From: Bordetella avium
GTDB taxonomy: Bacteria > Pseudomonadota > Gammaproteobacteria > Burkholderiales > Burkholderiaceae_B
Assembly (NCBI RefSeq): GCF_034424645.1
Contig: NZ_CP139969.1
Coordinates: forward strand, 2,914,001 to 2,978,000
Length of the DNA: 64,000 nucleotides
Direction of reading: 5' to 3'
The position numbers and the translations under genes are program-made. Every line of letters begins with the position of its first letter. Position 1 is the stretch's first letter. The notes below the pieces were generated by a model that made no database searches, was not told the DNA's origin, and saw only the letters and a program-made list of their open reading frames with translations. This document shows, one piece after another, positions 8,698 through 17,481 of the stretch.

Positions 8698-9076
8698 CGC
8701 CTCCTCCTTTGGGGTAGGACAAACACATCGGGTCAAGTGCTGCCGAGCGGGTCGGGATGTGCATAACCGAGACACAGAACATGGCGCGCCACCCGCATCC
8801 CTAAACCGGCCTCCTTCCCCTGGCATATCCGCCACTTATCGGCCCCTCAGCCAAAGCGCGACCTCGCCGTCCTGCCGGAAGGCGGACAGTGCTTTTTATA
8901 TTTCTATACGTTTTACTATCCACACCATGAAACTATTGGATATATTTTGCCATAAATAATGGCAACAATACCGTTGATTTCACTAGGGGAAATCCGCAGG
9001 GCCGCAGGCGGCGCTCTCCTCTTGCTCAGCGCAGGATGACCGATTAATCGAAGCTTGGCCAGGGTCTCACACTTTC
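8698..9076. other. Gene-free divergent intergenic region
   Basis: About 380 bases between the divergently transcribed chemoreceptor and methyltransferase genes. The half nearest the methyltransferase (8890-8990) is clearly AT-rich against the GC-rich background and should hold promoters. It contains the dyad at 8947-8965. No gene or RNA is recognised. Confidence 0.5.
8947..8965. promoter_or_regulatory. Perfect 7-bp dyad, possible operator
   Basis: TTGCCATAAATAATGGCAA: arms TTGCCAT and ATGGCAA around a five-base AT spacer, in the AT-rich part of the divergent intergenic region. There is no T-run, so an operator is more likely than a terminator. The binding protein is unknown. Confidence 0.4.
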
Positions 9077-10038
9077 ATGCAATATCAGACCGCACGTCCT
9101 AGTTCACCCTGGACGCAAGCAGTATCGTCGGCCTCCCTTCTCTACCGGCAGCCCAAGCCCATGAACGACCGCAATCTCAGCCACGGCCACACCCAGCCCT
9201 GCGTGGACCTTCGCAGCCGCATCGAACAGCTGGGCGATCTGCCCGGCTGGCCGGTCGAACGTCAGCTCGAACTGCTAGATACCGTCGCAGGCAGCGAACT
9301 GGGCGCCTTCGTGATGGCGCATGGCGGGCTGGATGCCCACTGGACCGACGTGGTGGTCACGCATCAATCCGGTAGCGCTCGCAATCACGCTGACATCCTG
9401 CTGCTCGAGCGGCTGCCCGCCACGCTGGCGACCCGCCATCGCTATGGAATTTTTCGACAGCTTTTGCAAGCGGCCTTGCGCCCCCGGATGACGCTGCTCA
9501 GCATTCCCTGCGGCACCCTGACCGATCTGCTCAGCCTGGACTACCGCAACGCACCCGAGGTGCATCTCATCGGCGTCGATATCGACGCCCAGGCGCTCGC
9601 CACCGCCCGCTCGCGCGCCTTGCAACAAGGGCTTCCCGTCGATCTGCGCCAACAAGATGCCTGGCAAGGCGACATCGCCGCCGAAGCTGACATCGTCGTC
9701 AGCCACGGCCTGTCATCTACGAACCTAACACCGAGCGCGTGACGCAGCTCTATCGACGTTGCGCTGCCGAGCTCAAATCGGGCGGCCTCTTTCTGACCAG
9801 CTTCATGACGCCGCCCCCCAGCCTGAATCCGGCCTCGCCCTGGCGCCTGGACCGCCTGAATGCCGACGACCTGATGTTGCAGCAGGTGCTGTTCACACGG
9901 CTGGCCGCACCGCGTTGGACCGGCTTGCGCACCCACGGCGAAACCCGCGCGCTGCTCGAAGAAGCCGGCTTTCACGACATCGTCTTCCACGATGATCCGG
10001 CCTGCCTGTTCCCGACAGTGACGGCCCGGCGGCCCTAG
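9077..10038 (+). pseudogene. SAM-dependent methyltransferase, broken by a one-base frameshift
   Basis: Two abutting frames together give one class I methyltransferase. The first (9077-9742; an in-frame ATG at 9161 is an alternative start) carries the SAM-binding fold, with SIPCGTLTDLL as motif I and LIGVDIDAQALATA as motif II. It then runs into an unrelated tail SSTNLTPSA. The second frame (9739-10038) starts MTQLYRRCAAELKSGGLFLTSF, the family's post-motif region. Restoring one base between 9712 and 9713 would read HGLVIYEPNTERVTQLY straight through. Either a recent inactivating deletion or a sequencing error explains this; slippery-site recoding is less likely because there is no homopolymer. 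Confidence 0.75.
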
Positions 10039-10064
10039 AGTGTGCAAGCCCTCATCGGCCCACA

Positions 10065-10100
10065 AAACAACAACGGCGCCCAAGGGCGCCGTTGTTGTTT
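10065..10100. terminator. Strong bidirectional terminator
   Basis: A perfect 16-bp stem with four-base loop CAAG lies between the methyltransferase and cyoD, which converge. A-rich left and T-rich right ends let it work in both directions. Confidence 0.85.
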
Positions 10101-10114
10101 ACAGCAATGCCGTA

Positions 10115-10456
10115 TCAGGGCATGGGATGCAACATGTTGGCATTCATGTTGTGCAGCACCCAGATCGAACCACCCACAATGATGGCGATGATCATGACCG
10201 TAAACAGGAAAGCCGACAGGTTGTCCTGCTCGCTCTTGGCGGTGCCCATGTGCATGAAGAACACCAGTTGCACCAACAACTGAACCACGCACAGCACCAG
10301 GATTCCGCCCAGCACGAGCGGACGCGAGAAGGTGCCATTCATGACCAGCCAGAAAGAACCCAAGGTCAAGATGATGGAGAGAATGAAGCCAATGATGTAC
10401 GACTTCAGGCTGCCGTGACCGCCATCGGCGTGGGCGGCGTCGTGATGAGCAGACAT
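10115..10456 (-). CDS. cyoD: Cytochrome o ubiquinol oxidase subunit IV
   Basis: Accessory subunit of the cytochrome bo3 quinol oxidase, 113 residues with three transmembrane helices (SYIIGFILSIILTLGSFWLVM, a second around LVLGGILVLCVVQ, a third near the C-terminus) and a His-rich N-terminus ([15 protein letters not shown]). The start at 10456 overlaps the cyoC stop. It is the last gene of cyoABCD; no cyoE (haem O synthase) follows, as a strong terminator lies immediately downstream. Confidence 0.93.
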   Translation of the reverse strand: MSAHHDAAHADGGHGSLKSYIIGFILSIILTLGSFWLVMNGTFSRPLVLGGILVLCVVQLLVQLVFFMHMGTAKSEQDNLSAFLFTVMIIAIIVGGSIWVLHNMNANMLHPMP

Positions 10457-11070
10457 CAGATGGCTCCCATGAGATAAACAAAGGTGAAGACGCAGATCCA
10501 GACGATGTCCAGGAAGTGCCAGAACAGGCTCAGGCAAGCCAGACGGCGCTTATTGGTGGCATCCAGACCATGGCGGCACACCATGATGATCATGATGATG
10601 ATCCACAGCAGACCGGCGGTGACGTGCAGACCGTGGGTGCCGACCAGGAAGAAGAAGGACGACAGATAGGCGCTGCGGTCCGGGCCCGCACCTTGATGGA
10701 TCAGGTGCTGGAACTCATAGAGTTCCATGGCGATAAAGCCTGCGCCCAGAATAAAGGTGATGACCAGCCACGCGATGACCTTGTTGGTCTTGCCGGCATA
10801 CATATTCAACATGGCCACGCCGAACGTGAAGCTGGAGATCAGCAGCAGCATGGTTTCGACCAGAACAAAGTTCAGGTCGAAGAGATCGCGGCCGGTCGGG
10901 CCGCCAGCCGTCGCGCCGGACAGCACGGCGAAGGTGGCGAAGAGCACCGAGAAGATGAGCAAATCGCTCATCAGATAGACCCAGAAACCGAAAACGGTTT
11001 TGGACCCATCGTCGTGGTGCTCATGCCCGTGGTGGGCATCTTGAGAGTGAGAGGCTACAGCGTGCGTCAT
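10456..11070 (-). CDS. cyoC: Cytochrome o ubiquinol oxidase subunit III
   Basis: A 204-residue haem-copper oxidase subunit III with five transmembrane helices, normal for CyoC. Recognisable blocks are [19 protein letters not shown] at the first helix and [14 protein letters not shown]. The N-terminus is His-rich ([14 protein letters not shown]). It assembles with CyoA, CyoB and CyoD in the inner membrane. It starts six bases after the cyoB stop and overlaps cyoD. Confidence 0.95.
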   Translation of the reverse strand: MTHAVASHSQDAHHGHEHHDDGSKTVFGFWVYLMSDLLIFSVLFATFAVLSGATAGGPTGRDLFDLNFVLVETMLLLISSFTFGVAMLNMYAGKTNKVIAWLVITFILGAGFIAMELYEFQHLIHQGAGPDRSAYLSSFFFLVGTHGLHVTAGLLWIIIMIIMVCRHGLDATNKRRLACLSLFWHFLDIVWICVFTFVYLMGAI

Positions 11071-11076
11071 AGTGGA

Positions 11077-13053
11077 TCAGATCGCCTTTTGCAGTTTGGC
11101 GTAGTATTCATTCTCGATTCGCTCGACTTCGGCCGCAGGCACGTAGTAGTCGATATCGCGATCGAAGGCGCGGACGATGAAGGAACCGATCATGCCGACC
11201 AGACCCACGATGGCCAGCCACCAAATGTGCCAGATGAGGCCGAAGGACATGATCAGGCCAAAGGCGCCGATATAGATGCCTGCGGCGGTATTGCGCGGCA
11301 TGTGGATGTCTTCGTAGGTCTTGGGCTGCTTGAAGGCAACACCGCGCTCCTTATCTTCCCAGTGCTGGTCGAGCGAATCGACGTGGGGCACGTGAGCGAA
11401 GTTATAGAACGGCGGAGGCGAAGAAGTCGCCCACTCCAGGGTACGGCCATTCCAGGGGTCGCCCGTCAGATCCTGGTTGTTCTTGCGATCGACGATAGAC
11501 ATCACCACCTGTTGCAACAAGAACCAGATGCCCAGGGCGATGAAGAAGGCGCCGATCAGGGCAACGATCAGGTAAGGCTGCCACTCCGGGTTGTCGTAGT
11601 GGTTCAGACGGCGGGTCATGCCCTTGAAGCCCAGGATGTACAGGGGCATAAAGGCCAGGTAGAAACCGATGAACCAGCACCAGAAGGAGTAACGGCCCAG
11701 ACGCTCATTCAGCTTGAAGCCGAAAGCCTTGGGGAACCAGTAGGTCATCGCCGCGATACAACCGAAGACCACGCCGCCGATGATGACGTTGTGGAAGTGC
11801 GCGATGAGGAACAGGCTGTTGTGCAGCACGAAAGACACGGCCGGAATCGCCATCAGCACGCCGGTCATGCCGCCGATCACAAAGGTGACCATGAAGCCGA
11901 CCGTCCAGAGCACCGGGGTGGTGAACACGACGCGGCCCTTGTACATCGTGAACAACCAGTTGAACACCTTCACCCCGGTCGGGATGGAGATAATCATGGT
12001 GGCGATGCCGAAGAAGGCGTTGACGTTGGCCCCCGCGCCCATCGTGAAGAAGTGGTGCAGCCAGACCAGGAAGGACAGCACGCCGATCGCAGCCGTGGCG
12101 TAGACCATGGACTTGTAGCCAAACAACGGCTTGCGCGAGTAGGTCGCGATGATTTCCGAGAACGCGCCAAAGCAAGGCAGGATCAGGATGTAGACCTCGG
12201 GGTGGCCCCAGATCCAGATCAGGTTCACGTACATCATGGCGTTACCGCCACCGTCGTTCGTGAAGAAGTGCGTGCCCATGTAGCGATCGGCGGTCAACAG
12301 GGCCAGCGTGGCGGCCAACACCGGGAAGGCGGCCACGATCAGGATGTTGGTCACCAGAGCAGTCCAGGTGAACACGGGCATCTTCATCAGGGTCATGCCC
12401 GGCGCACGCATCTTCAGGATGGTGACGATGAAGTTGATGCCGCTAAGTGTCGTACCCAGCCCTGATATCTGCAGTGCCCAGATATAGTAGTCCACCCCCA
12501 CGCTCGGGCTGTATTCCAGCCCGGACAGCGGCGGATAGGCCAGCCAGCCGGTCGCAGCGAATTCGCCCACGAACAGCGACATCATGATCAGCGCCACGCC
12601 GGCCGAGAACAGCCAGAAGCTCAGCGAGTTCAGGAAGGGGTAGGCCACGTCGCGCGCGCCGATTTGCAGCGGCACGATCAGGTTCATCAGGCCCGTGATG
12701 AAGGGCATCGCCATGAAGAAAATCATGATGACGCCGTGGGCGGTGAAGATCTGATCGTAGTGGTGCGGCGGCAGGAAGCCAGGGTTATCGCCCGATGCGA
12801 CGGCCAGTTGGGTGCGCATCATGATGGCGTCGGCAAAACCGCGCAGCAGCATGACCAGGGCGACGATGATGTACATCACGCCAATGCGCTTGTGATCCAC
12901 GGTGGTAAGCCACTCGGTCCACAGATACTTCCATTTGCCGAAGTAGGTGATCGCGCCTAGGAGCGCGAGGCCTCCCAGGGCGACAGCGGCCAGCGTAACC
13001 ATGACGATAGGTTCATGGTACGGAATGGCCTCCAGGGTGAGTTTTCCGAACAT
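11077..13053 (-). CDS. cyoB: Cytochrome o ubiquinol oxidase subunit I
   Basis: Catalytic, proton-pumping subunit of the bo3 quinol oxidase, 658 residues with about 15 transmembrane helices. The CuB/haem o3 site is intact: [12 protein letters not shown] carries the His-Tyr crosslink pair, HHFFTMGAG the two adjacent histidines, and HFHNVIIGG the haem ligands. The ATG at 13053 is preferred over the adjacent in-frame TTG because GGAG lies seven bases before that TTG, at the end of cyoA. It accepts electrons from ubiquinol and reduces oxygen to water. It follows cyoA with only a few bases between. Confidence 0.96.
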   Translation of the reverse strand: MFGKLTLEAIPYHEPIVMVTLAAVALGGLALLGAITYFGKWKYLWTEWLTTVDHKRIGVMYIIVALVMLLRGFADAIMMRTQLAVASGDNPGFLPPHHYDQIFTAHGVIMIFFMAMPFITGLMNLIVPLQIGARDVAYPFLNSLSFWLFSAGVALIMMSLFVGEFAATGWLAYPPLSGLEYSPSVGVDYYIWALQISGLGTTLSGINFIVTILKMRAPGMTLMKMPVFTWTALVTNILIVAAFPVLAATLALLTADRYMGTHFFTNDGGGNAMMYVNLIWIWGHPEVYILILPCFGAFSEIIATYSRKPLFGYKSMVYATAAIGVLSFLVWLHHFFTMGAGANVNAFFGIATMIISIPTGVKVFNWLFTMYKGRVVFTTPVLWTVGFMVTFVIGGMTGVLMAIPAVSFVLHNSLFLIAHFHNVIIGGVVFGCIAAMTYWFPKAFGFKLNERLGRYSFWCWFIGFYLAFMPLYILGFKGMTRRLNHYDNPEWQPYLIVALIGAFFIALGIWFLLQQVVMSIVDRKNNQDLTGDPWNGRTLEWATSSPPPFYNFAHVPHVDSLDQHWEDKERGVAFKQPKTYEDIHMPRNTAAGIYIGAFGLIMSFGLIWHIWWLAIVGLVGMIGSFIVRAFDRDIDYYVPAAEVERIENEYYAKLQKAI

Positions 13054-13056
13054 CAA

Positions 13057-13965
13057 TTACTCCGCAACAGCGATCAGATTATTCGTGGCGGGCGTGCACG
13101 TCGCAGGGTCGACACCGGCCATCTTGCTCATTTGGTTATGCACAATGAAGTCGAACATGCCCGTCGGAACTTCGGAGTACATCGTCACCGGATTGTTTTC
13201 GCTCGGCTTGGTCAGCGCCTCATAGACCGCCGGGGTGAGCGGATTATTCGAGGCGCGCGCCTTGGCGATCCAGTCGTCAAAGCCCTGCTGCGTCATGGCC
13301 AGCGCACGGAAGCGCATGCCAGAGAACCCGCTGCCGCTGTAGTTCGCGGAAATGCCGGCGTAATCGCCCACTTCAAACGCGTTCAGGTGCAGCTTGGTTT
13401 CCATGCCGGACATCGAGTAGATCTGACTGCCCAGCTGGGGAATGAAGAAGGAGTTCATCACCGACTGCGAGGTGATGCGGAAGTTGACCGGGGTATTTAC
13501 CGGGAAGGCGATCTGGTTCACCGTGGCGATGTCGTAATCGGGGTAGATGAACAGCCACTTCCAGTCCAGCGACACCACTTCGATGGTCACCGGCTTGACG
13601 TCGGATTGCAGCGGCCGGTAAGGGTCCAGCGCGTGCGAGGACTTCCAGGTCAGCACGGCCAGGATGGCGATGATGATGCAGGGAATGGTCCAGACCACGA
13701 CTTCGATCCGGGTCGAGTGCGACCACTTGGGAAGGTATTCGGCTTCCGTATTGGAGGCGCGGTACTTCCAGGCGAAGTAGAGCGTCATGAAAATGACGGG
13801 CACCACGATCAACAGCATCAAGCCGAGAGCGGTGAGGAGCAGGGTTTTTTCCTGGGCGCCGATGTCTCCCTTGGGAGAGAGAATTTCCATCGAACAGCCG
13901 CCTAGCAGCATGACAGCGCCGACAGCTAGCGCGCGCGCGAGAGTCGCAAGGTGGGGGTGTTTCAC
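13057..13965 (-). CDS. cyoA: Cytochrome o ubiquinol oxidase subunit II lipoprotein
   Basis: Subunit II of the bo3 oxidase. A GTG at 13965 gives a good lipoprotein signal with lipobox LLGGC, and this start is preferred; an upstream in-frame GTG at 14019 would add 18 residues without a signal-like character. Two transmembrane helices (LTALGLMLLIVVPVIFMTLY and VVVWTIPCIIIAILAVLTW) precede a periplasmic cupredoxin fold with WKWLFIYPD. The CuA ligands of cytochrome c oxidases are absent, as expected for a quinol oxidase. First gene of cyoABCD, 270 bases downstream of regA on the same strand. Confidence 0.93.
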   Translation of the reverse strand: MKHPHLATLARALAVGAVMLLGGCSMEILSPKGDIGAQEKTLLLTALGLMLLIVVPVIFMTLYFAWKYRASNTEAEYLPKWSHSTRIEVVVWTIPCIIIAILAVLTWKSSHALDPYRPLQSDVKPVTIEVVSLDWKWLFIYPDYDIATVNQIAFPVNTPVNFRITSQSVMNSFFIPQLGSQIYSMSGMETKLHLNAFEVGDYAGISANYSGSGFSGMRFRALAMTQQGFDDWIAKARASNNPLTPAVYEALTKPSENNPVTMYSEVPTGMFDFIVHNQMSKMAGVDPATCTPATNNLIAVAE

Positions 13966-14089
13966 GTACAGCCTTGGGATGGATGGAGAAAGGGTTCGCT
14001 GCCCTGCGGGTCCGTTCACACTGAGGGGAACTTCTCACAGAACCATTGATCAAGGGCTAGACTGTAGCCAGTGCTGCCGCCGAGGGGGT

Positions 14090-14104
14090 GCGACAAAATG
14101 ACGC
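14090..14104. promoter_or_regulatory. RegA-box-like site 1 upstream of cyoA
   Basis: GCGACAAAATGACGC, within the 17-mer TGCGACAAAATGACGCA, is an imperfect dyad with GCG-A-C and G-A-CGC half-sites five bases apart. This resembles the GNGRC-N5-GNCGC type of box reported for RegA/PrrA/RegR regulators. It lies in the regA-cyoA gap and is nearly repeated 99 bases away. Confidence 0.6.
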
Positions 14105-14188
14105 ACCCCGGAAAAGTCCCAGGCGGTAATACGACCCCAAACGCTTGTCAGCAGGGTAATAATAGGCACCCAGACGGAATGACGAGCT

Positions 14189-14203
14189 GCGACAATATGA
14201 CGC
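14189..14203. promoter_or_regulatory. RegA-box-like site 2 upstream of cyoA
   Basis: GCGACAATATGACGC, within TGCGACAATATGACGCA, differs from site 1 at one position in the spacer. It lies just past the end of regA. Two such similar 17-mers 99 bases apart in one promoter gap are unlikely by chance and suggest cooperative binding upstream of cyoA. Confidence 0.6.
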
Positions 14204-14234
14204 AGATGTTTCTGCGGGCATTGGCGTGAAAACG

Positions 14235-14792
14235 CTACTCGAGGACGGGATCGCGCTCGGGGCCGGGTTTTTTCATCAGCTTGCGCTGCAGCGAGCGGCG
14301 ATGCATGCCCAGCAAACGCGCCGCGGCCGACACATTGCCGCCCGTCTCGTGCAGGGCCTGCTGGATGTGCTCCCATTCCAGGCGGTGCAGCGGCGTCATG
14401 GTGTCTTCGATCGCCACGCTTTCCGCTTTCATGAGACCCAGCGTTCTCAATATCATGGGGGCGGTCGCCGGTTTAGGCAAGTAGTCATCGGCGCCCCGCT
14501 TGATAGCCTCGACGGCCGTGGCGACGCTGGCATAGCCGGTGACCAGCAAAATGCGCATATCTTCGCGTAGAGCCCGTAAGGGCCGAATCAGGGTCAGACC
14601 CGAATCTTCTCCTAGGCGCAGGTCCACCAAGGCGAAAGCCGGCCGAATGGTTTCGGCCAGGCGCAAGGCTTCGGCGATATTGCAGGCGATATGCGTCTCC
14701 AGCCCACGCCGCGCCAGGCTGCGCTGCAGAGTCCGCACATAAAGCTCGTCGTCGTCGATCAGCAGACCGACCGGGGAATGGGATTCCGTCAT
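14235..14792 (-). CDS. regA: Redox response regulator RegA/PrrA-type
   Basis: Response regulator of the RegA/PrrA/ActR family, about 185 residues. The receiver domain shows the acidic pair in IDDDELY, the phospho-acceptor Asp in FALVDLRLGEDSG and the Lys of YLPKPAT. The C-terminal Fis-type helix-turn-helix reads NVSAAARLLGMHRRSLQRKL, the characteristic RegA DNA-binding segment. The ATG at 14792 is chosen; a TTG at 14810 is possible, and neither has a clear ribosome site. It lies between regB and cyoA on the same strand, and two candidate binding sites sit directly downstream, so it probably controls cyo. Confidence 0.92.
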   Translation of the reverse strand: MTESHSPVGLLIDDDELYVRTLQRSLARRGLETHIACNIAEALRLAETIRPAFALVDLRLGEDSGLTLIRPLRALREDMRILLVTGYASVATAVEAIKRGADDYLPKPATAPMILRTLGLMKAESVAIEDTMTPLHRLEWEHIQQALHETGGNVSAAARLLGMHRRSLQRKLMKKPGPERDPVLE

Positions 14793-14884
14793 AGTAGTAA
14801 TAGTACGCAAGCTGGCGCGATATCGTGGCGCCGGCAGCCAGAAACCACCGAAGTACTGTATTTATCCGCCGATGCGGGCGCCTG

Positions 14885-16084
14885 CTAGGCCTGGGATGAA
14901 CCGCCCAGGGGCAAATGGAAACTGGTGCGGGAGCCCCCGCCTTCTGCTGCGGAAATCGTCATTTCGCCCCCTAATTGTTCTACAGTGGCGTGGGATAACG
15001 CCAATCCGACCCCCAATCCGCCCGGCTTATTGCTATTGAACAGGGCGGGCAAGAGGGTGTGGTTCGGGTCAAACCCCCGCCCATGATCCCGCACTTCGCC
15101 GCGCAAGGCCCCGTTCCGGTATTCGAGATGCAAGTCTACCCGGGGATCGCCGGCCTCTTCACCGGCATCGGCCGCATTGTTCAACAGCGCCTGCAACAGG
15201 TGAGCAATGGCCGGTTCGACGCGCAGGGATTCCGGCAGACTTCCCGTGCGGCGCAGATCGATGGTCGGACGCACCAGCCGCCATTGCCCCACCACTCTGA
15301 CCAGATCCACCTCGGTGGGCACGGCCAGATTACGGATACGCTCGCGGCACAGGGCCAGCAACTCGCGCAGGGTATCGACATCGGCGCGAACCCCCTCGTC
15401 ACTGACCTCATCGCGCACCTCATCGGCCAGCAGGGTCATGGTGGCCAGTGGCGTATTGAGCTCATGCGCCATGGCGGCCGCATGGGTGGCGAGCGCCACA
15501 ATACCCTCGTTGCGCGTGAAGCGCTCGCGCAGCAGTGCCAACTCGCGAGCGCGGGCCCGCATGTCGGCGGACAGCCGGATCGAGAAATACAGCACCACGC
15601 CCGCCGAGATCAGAAAGTTGGCGCCCAGTCCCCAGAGCAGCAGCACATAAGATTCGTCGCTGCTGAGCAGCGGCCGGCCCAGCACGGCCGCTGCGGTATA
15701 CCCCGCCAGACAGGCCAGTGCGGCGGCAAAAGCCCAGCCCCGCGGCAAGGCGAAAGCCGCCAGGGCAATCGGCACCAGGAACATCGTGCCGAAGGGATTG
15801 GTAATACCGCCGCTCCAACCCACCATCCAGGCCAGCACCACCATGTCCACCATCAGATGGGCGAAGGCCGTGGCATAGGAAACATCGCGCGCGCCGCGCA
15901 GCCGCAGGCTGGCGTAGAGGTTGAAGGCCATCAGGGTGCCGACGCCGGCCCACAGGGGGCCAAGCGGCAAGGGCAGGTCCAACAGACCATTGGCGATCAG
16001 CACCGTAACAGCCTGCCCGCCGATGGCGAACCAGCGCAGGCTGCACAAGGTGCGCAAAAAGGAGATGGCGGTACTACCAGGCAT
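14885..16084 (-). CDS. regB: Redox sensor histidine kinase RegB/PrrB-type
   Basis: Membrane sensor kinase with about six transmembrane helices. The loop motif GGITNPF matches the heptapeptide conserved in RegB quinone sensing. The H-box HAAAMAHELNTPLATM, the LALCRERI cysteine expected for RegB-type redox control, and ATP-binding motifs (NNAADAGEE, DHGRGFDP, GGLGVGLALSHATVE) follow. It should phosphorylate RegA when the quinone pool is reduced. The ATG at 16084 is preferred because the segment before the first helix then looks like other family members; an upstream in-frame start at 16129 exists. Same strand as regA, with a gap of about 90 bases. Confidence 0.92.
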   Translation of the reverse strand: MPGSTAISFLRTLCSLRWFAIGGQAVTVLIANGLLDLPLPLGPLWAGVGTLMAFNLYASLRLRGARDVSYATAFAHLMVDMVVLAWMVGWSGGITNPFGTMFLVPIALAAFALPRGWAFAAALACLAGYTAAAVLGRPLLSSDESYVLLLWGLGANFLISAGVVLYFSIRLSADMRARARELALLRERFTRNEGIVALATHAAAMAHELNTPLATMTLLADEVRDEVSDEGVRADVDTLRELLALCRERIRNLAVPTEVDLVRVVGQWRLVRPTIDLRRTGSLPESLRVEPAIAHLLQALLNNAADAGEEAGDPRVDLHLEYRNGALRGEVRDHGRGFDPNHTLLPALFNSNKPGGLGVGLALSHATVEQLGGEMTISAAEGGGSRTSFHLPLGGSSQA

Positions 16085-16218
16085 AAATAAAGCGCGCCGC
16101 GAAAAACGGAGTTCGCCGCAACCTGCCAACCAGGCTGCGATCAGGACGTCAGCCCGGATTGTAGGGCAGACGGCCTACATCCTTGCCAGATGTTCTGATA
16201 CCTTACTCGCCCATAAAC

Positions 16219-16243
16219 GATAATGATTATTAATTATAATGAT
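16219..16243 (+). promoter_or_regulatory. Fur-box-like sequence upstream of the DUF2325 gene
   Basis: GATAATGATTATTAATTAT matches the 19-base Fur consensus at about 13 positions, and GATAATGAT and ATAATGAT half-sites recur around it. A TATAAT hexamer at 16235-16240 lies within the element, so bound Fur would block a promoter facing the gene at 16288. This AT island is striking in GC-rich DNA. It also lies about 135 bases upstream of regB on the other strand. Confidence 0.65.
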
Positions 16244-16287
16244 GCGTTTTGCGGGCTTGGGCCCGCGTCCGTTTCTCTGGAGGCCGC

Positions 16288-16884
16288 ATGTCCACGCTTT
16301 CCGACACCGAACAACTGCGCTCGGAGCACGCCGCCCTTCTCCAGGCCTATGGCCGCATTCAGGCGGATTGCTCTCTACGCCTGAGGCGCCAGGCCGAGCA
16401 GATCGCCTCGCTGGAACACGCCCTGTTCCAGACACGCATCGCGGTCGTGCTGCGCGACACCCGCATGGCCTGGGCCGATGAGGAATGCCAGGCGCTGCGC
16501 AACGACGCCGGACTGCCGCGCCGCAAAACGCTGGCCCGGCAGGTCGAAAACCTGATCGAACGGGTCCGCTCGCTGACCCGCCAGCGACAGGGCGGCCGCG
16601 CCGTGCTCTGCGTGGGCGGAGATGGCAACACCGAAGGTCTGGCCCGGCAGTTGGTGGAAAGCACTGGCGGGCGCTTTCTGAAACATGAAGGCGAAGACGA
16701 TGCCCTGGAGGCCAGTCTGCGTGCTGCCGACCTGGTCATCTGCCAGACCGGCTGCATCAGCCACGACGCTTATTGGCTGGTGCGCGATCATTGCAAGCGC
16801 ACTGGCAAGCAGTGCGTGCTGGTCGATAGCCCGCAGGCGCTCGCCGTGATTCGCCCGCCCGAGCGGCATCGGCCCAAGCCCTGA
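16288..16884 (+). CDS. DUF2325 domain protein, probably iron-regulated
   Basis: A 198-residue protein. The N-terminal half is helical (QLRSEHAALLQAYGRIQADC); the C-terminal DUF2325 domain (about residues 105-195) begins RAVLCVGGDGN and contains LVICQTGCISHDAYWLVRDHCKRTGKQCVLVD, with several Cys and His positioned as possible metal ligands. The ATG at 16288 is set by CTGGAGG seven bases upstream. No biochemical function is established to my knowledge. The Fur-box-like element upstream suggests expression under iron limitation. Confidence 0.8.
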   Translation: MSTLSDTEQLRSEHAALLQAYGRIQADCSLRLRRQAEQIASLEHALFQTRIAVVLRDTRMAWADEECQALRNDAGLPRRKTLARQVENLIERVRSLTRQRQGGRAVLCVGGDGNTEGLARQLVESTGGRFLKHEGEDDALEASLRAADLVICQTGCISHDAYWLVRDHCKRTGKQCVLVDSPQALAVIRPPERHRPKP

Positions 16885-17042
16885 GCGCGTAGCTCCCTGA
16901 GCGCCTGCCGGCGCGCTCACCCTGCACGACGCGATACGGGATCAAGGCTGGCCGGCCGACACCGCTCGGCGAAGCAAACCGGCGCCGCCGGCACAGGATG
17001 CGCCGGCCTTAGATGGCGGCGCAGTCCGCCGCCTGAGCGACC

Positions 17043-17258
17043 TCAAGCAAAACGAGGCGCTTCGTCGAACTCTTCAGACAGGCGGGCCAAGGCGGCCTTG
17101 AGTGCAAGATCCTGCGTGGGATAAGGCGCGCCCGGCACCTCCATCGGCGGGAAACCAAAGACCTTCACGCGCGGCACATAGCCGGCCTCTTCTTCGGCAA
17201 GCTCGACGTCGAAATTGCGATCGCCCACCCAACCATTACGTGCGATTTTCCATTCCAT
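17043..17258 (-). CDS. Small hypothetical protein
   Basis: A 71-residue acidic protein (MEWKIARNGWVGDRNFDVEL at the start, ending FDEAPRFA) without signal peptide or membrane segment. It looks like a real small cytosolic protein by composition and codon use, but I do not recognise the family. It stands alone between the DUF2325 gene and dps. Confidence 0.6.
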   Translation of the reverse strand: MEWKIARNGWVGDRNFDVELAEEEAGYVPRVKVFGFPPMEVPGAPYPTQDLALKAALARLSEEFDEAPRFA

Positions 17259-17481
17259 GCTGATGACTCCGTGGAAGGCGGCAACCTAGGCCGCATAGAG
17301 ATTGCCGTTGATGTGTGTCGTCATTCGACGCTAATCATCCTCGCCCATCCCTGTGCTCAATGCAAGTCGGCTATGTGAAGTTGGCAAAGCCTGCCCCTGG
17401 GGTTTACGCTATTAGGGAGGCTGGCGCGCAACAAGGCGCCGGAACTGAGTCGGTCTTAATCCCCTAAAAGGAGTGACTTGC

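Noticed and set aside
9739..10038. Second half of the broken methyltransferase as an independent 99-residue gene
   Set aside because: It has no ribosome site of its own and begins in the middle of the methyltransferase fold; the one-base shift explains it better.
10516..12465. Long open frame (649 residues, rich in His, Asp and Arg) antisense to cyoC and cyoB
   Set aside because: The opposite strand has clear oxidase homology throughout. Codon-bias mirror effects in GC-rich DNA explain the open antisense frame.
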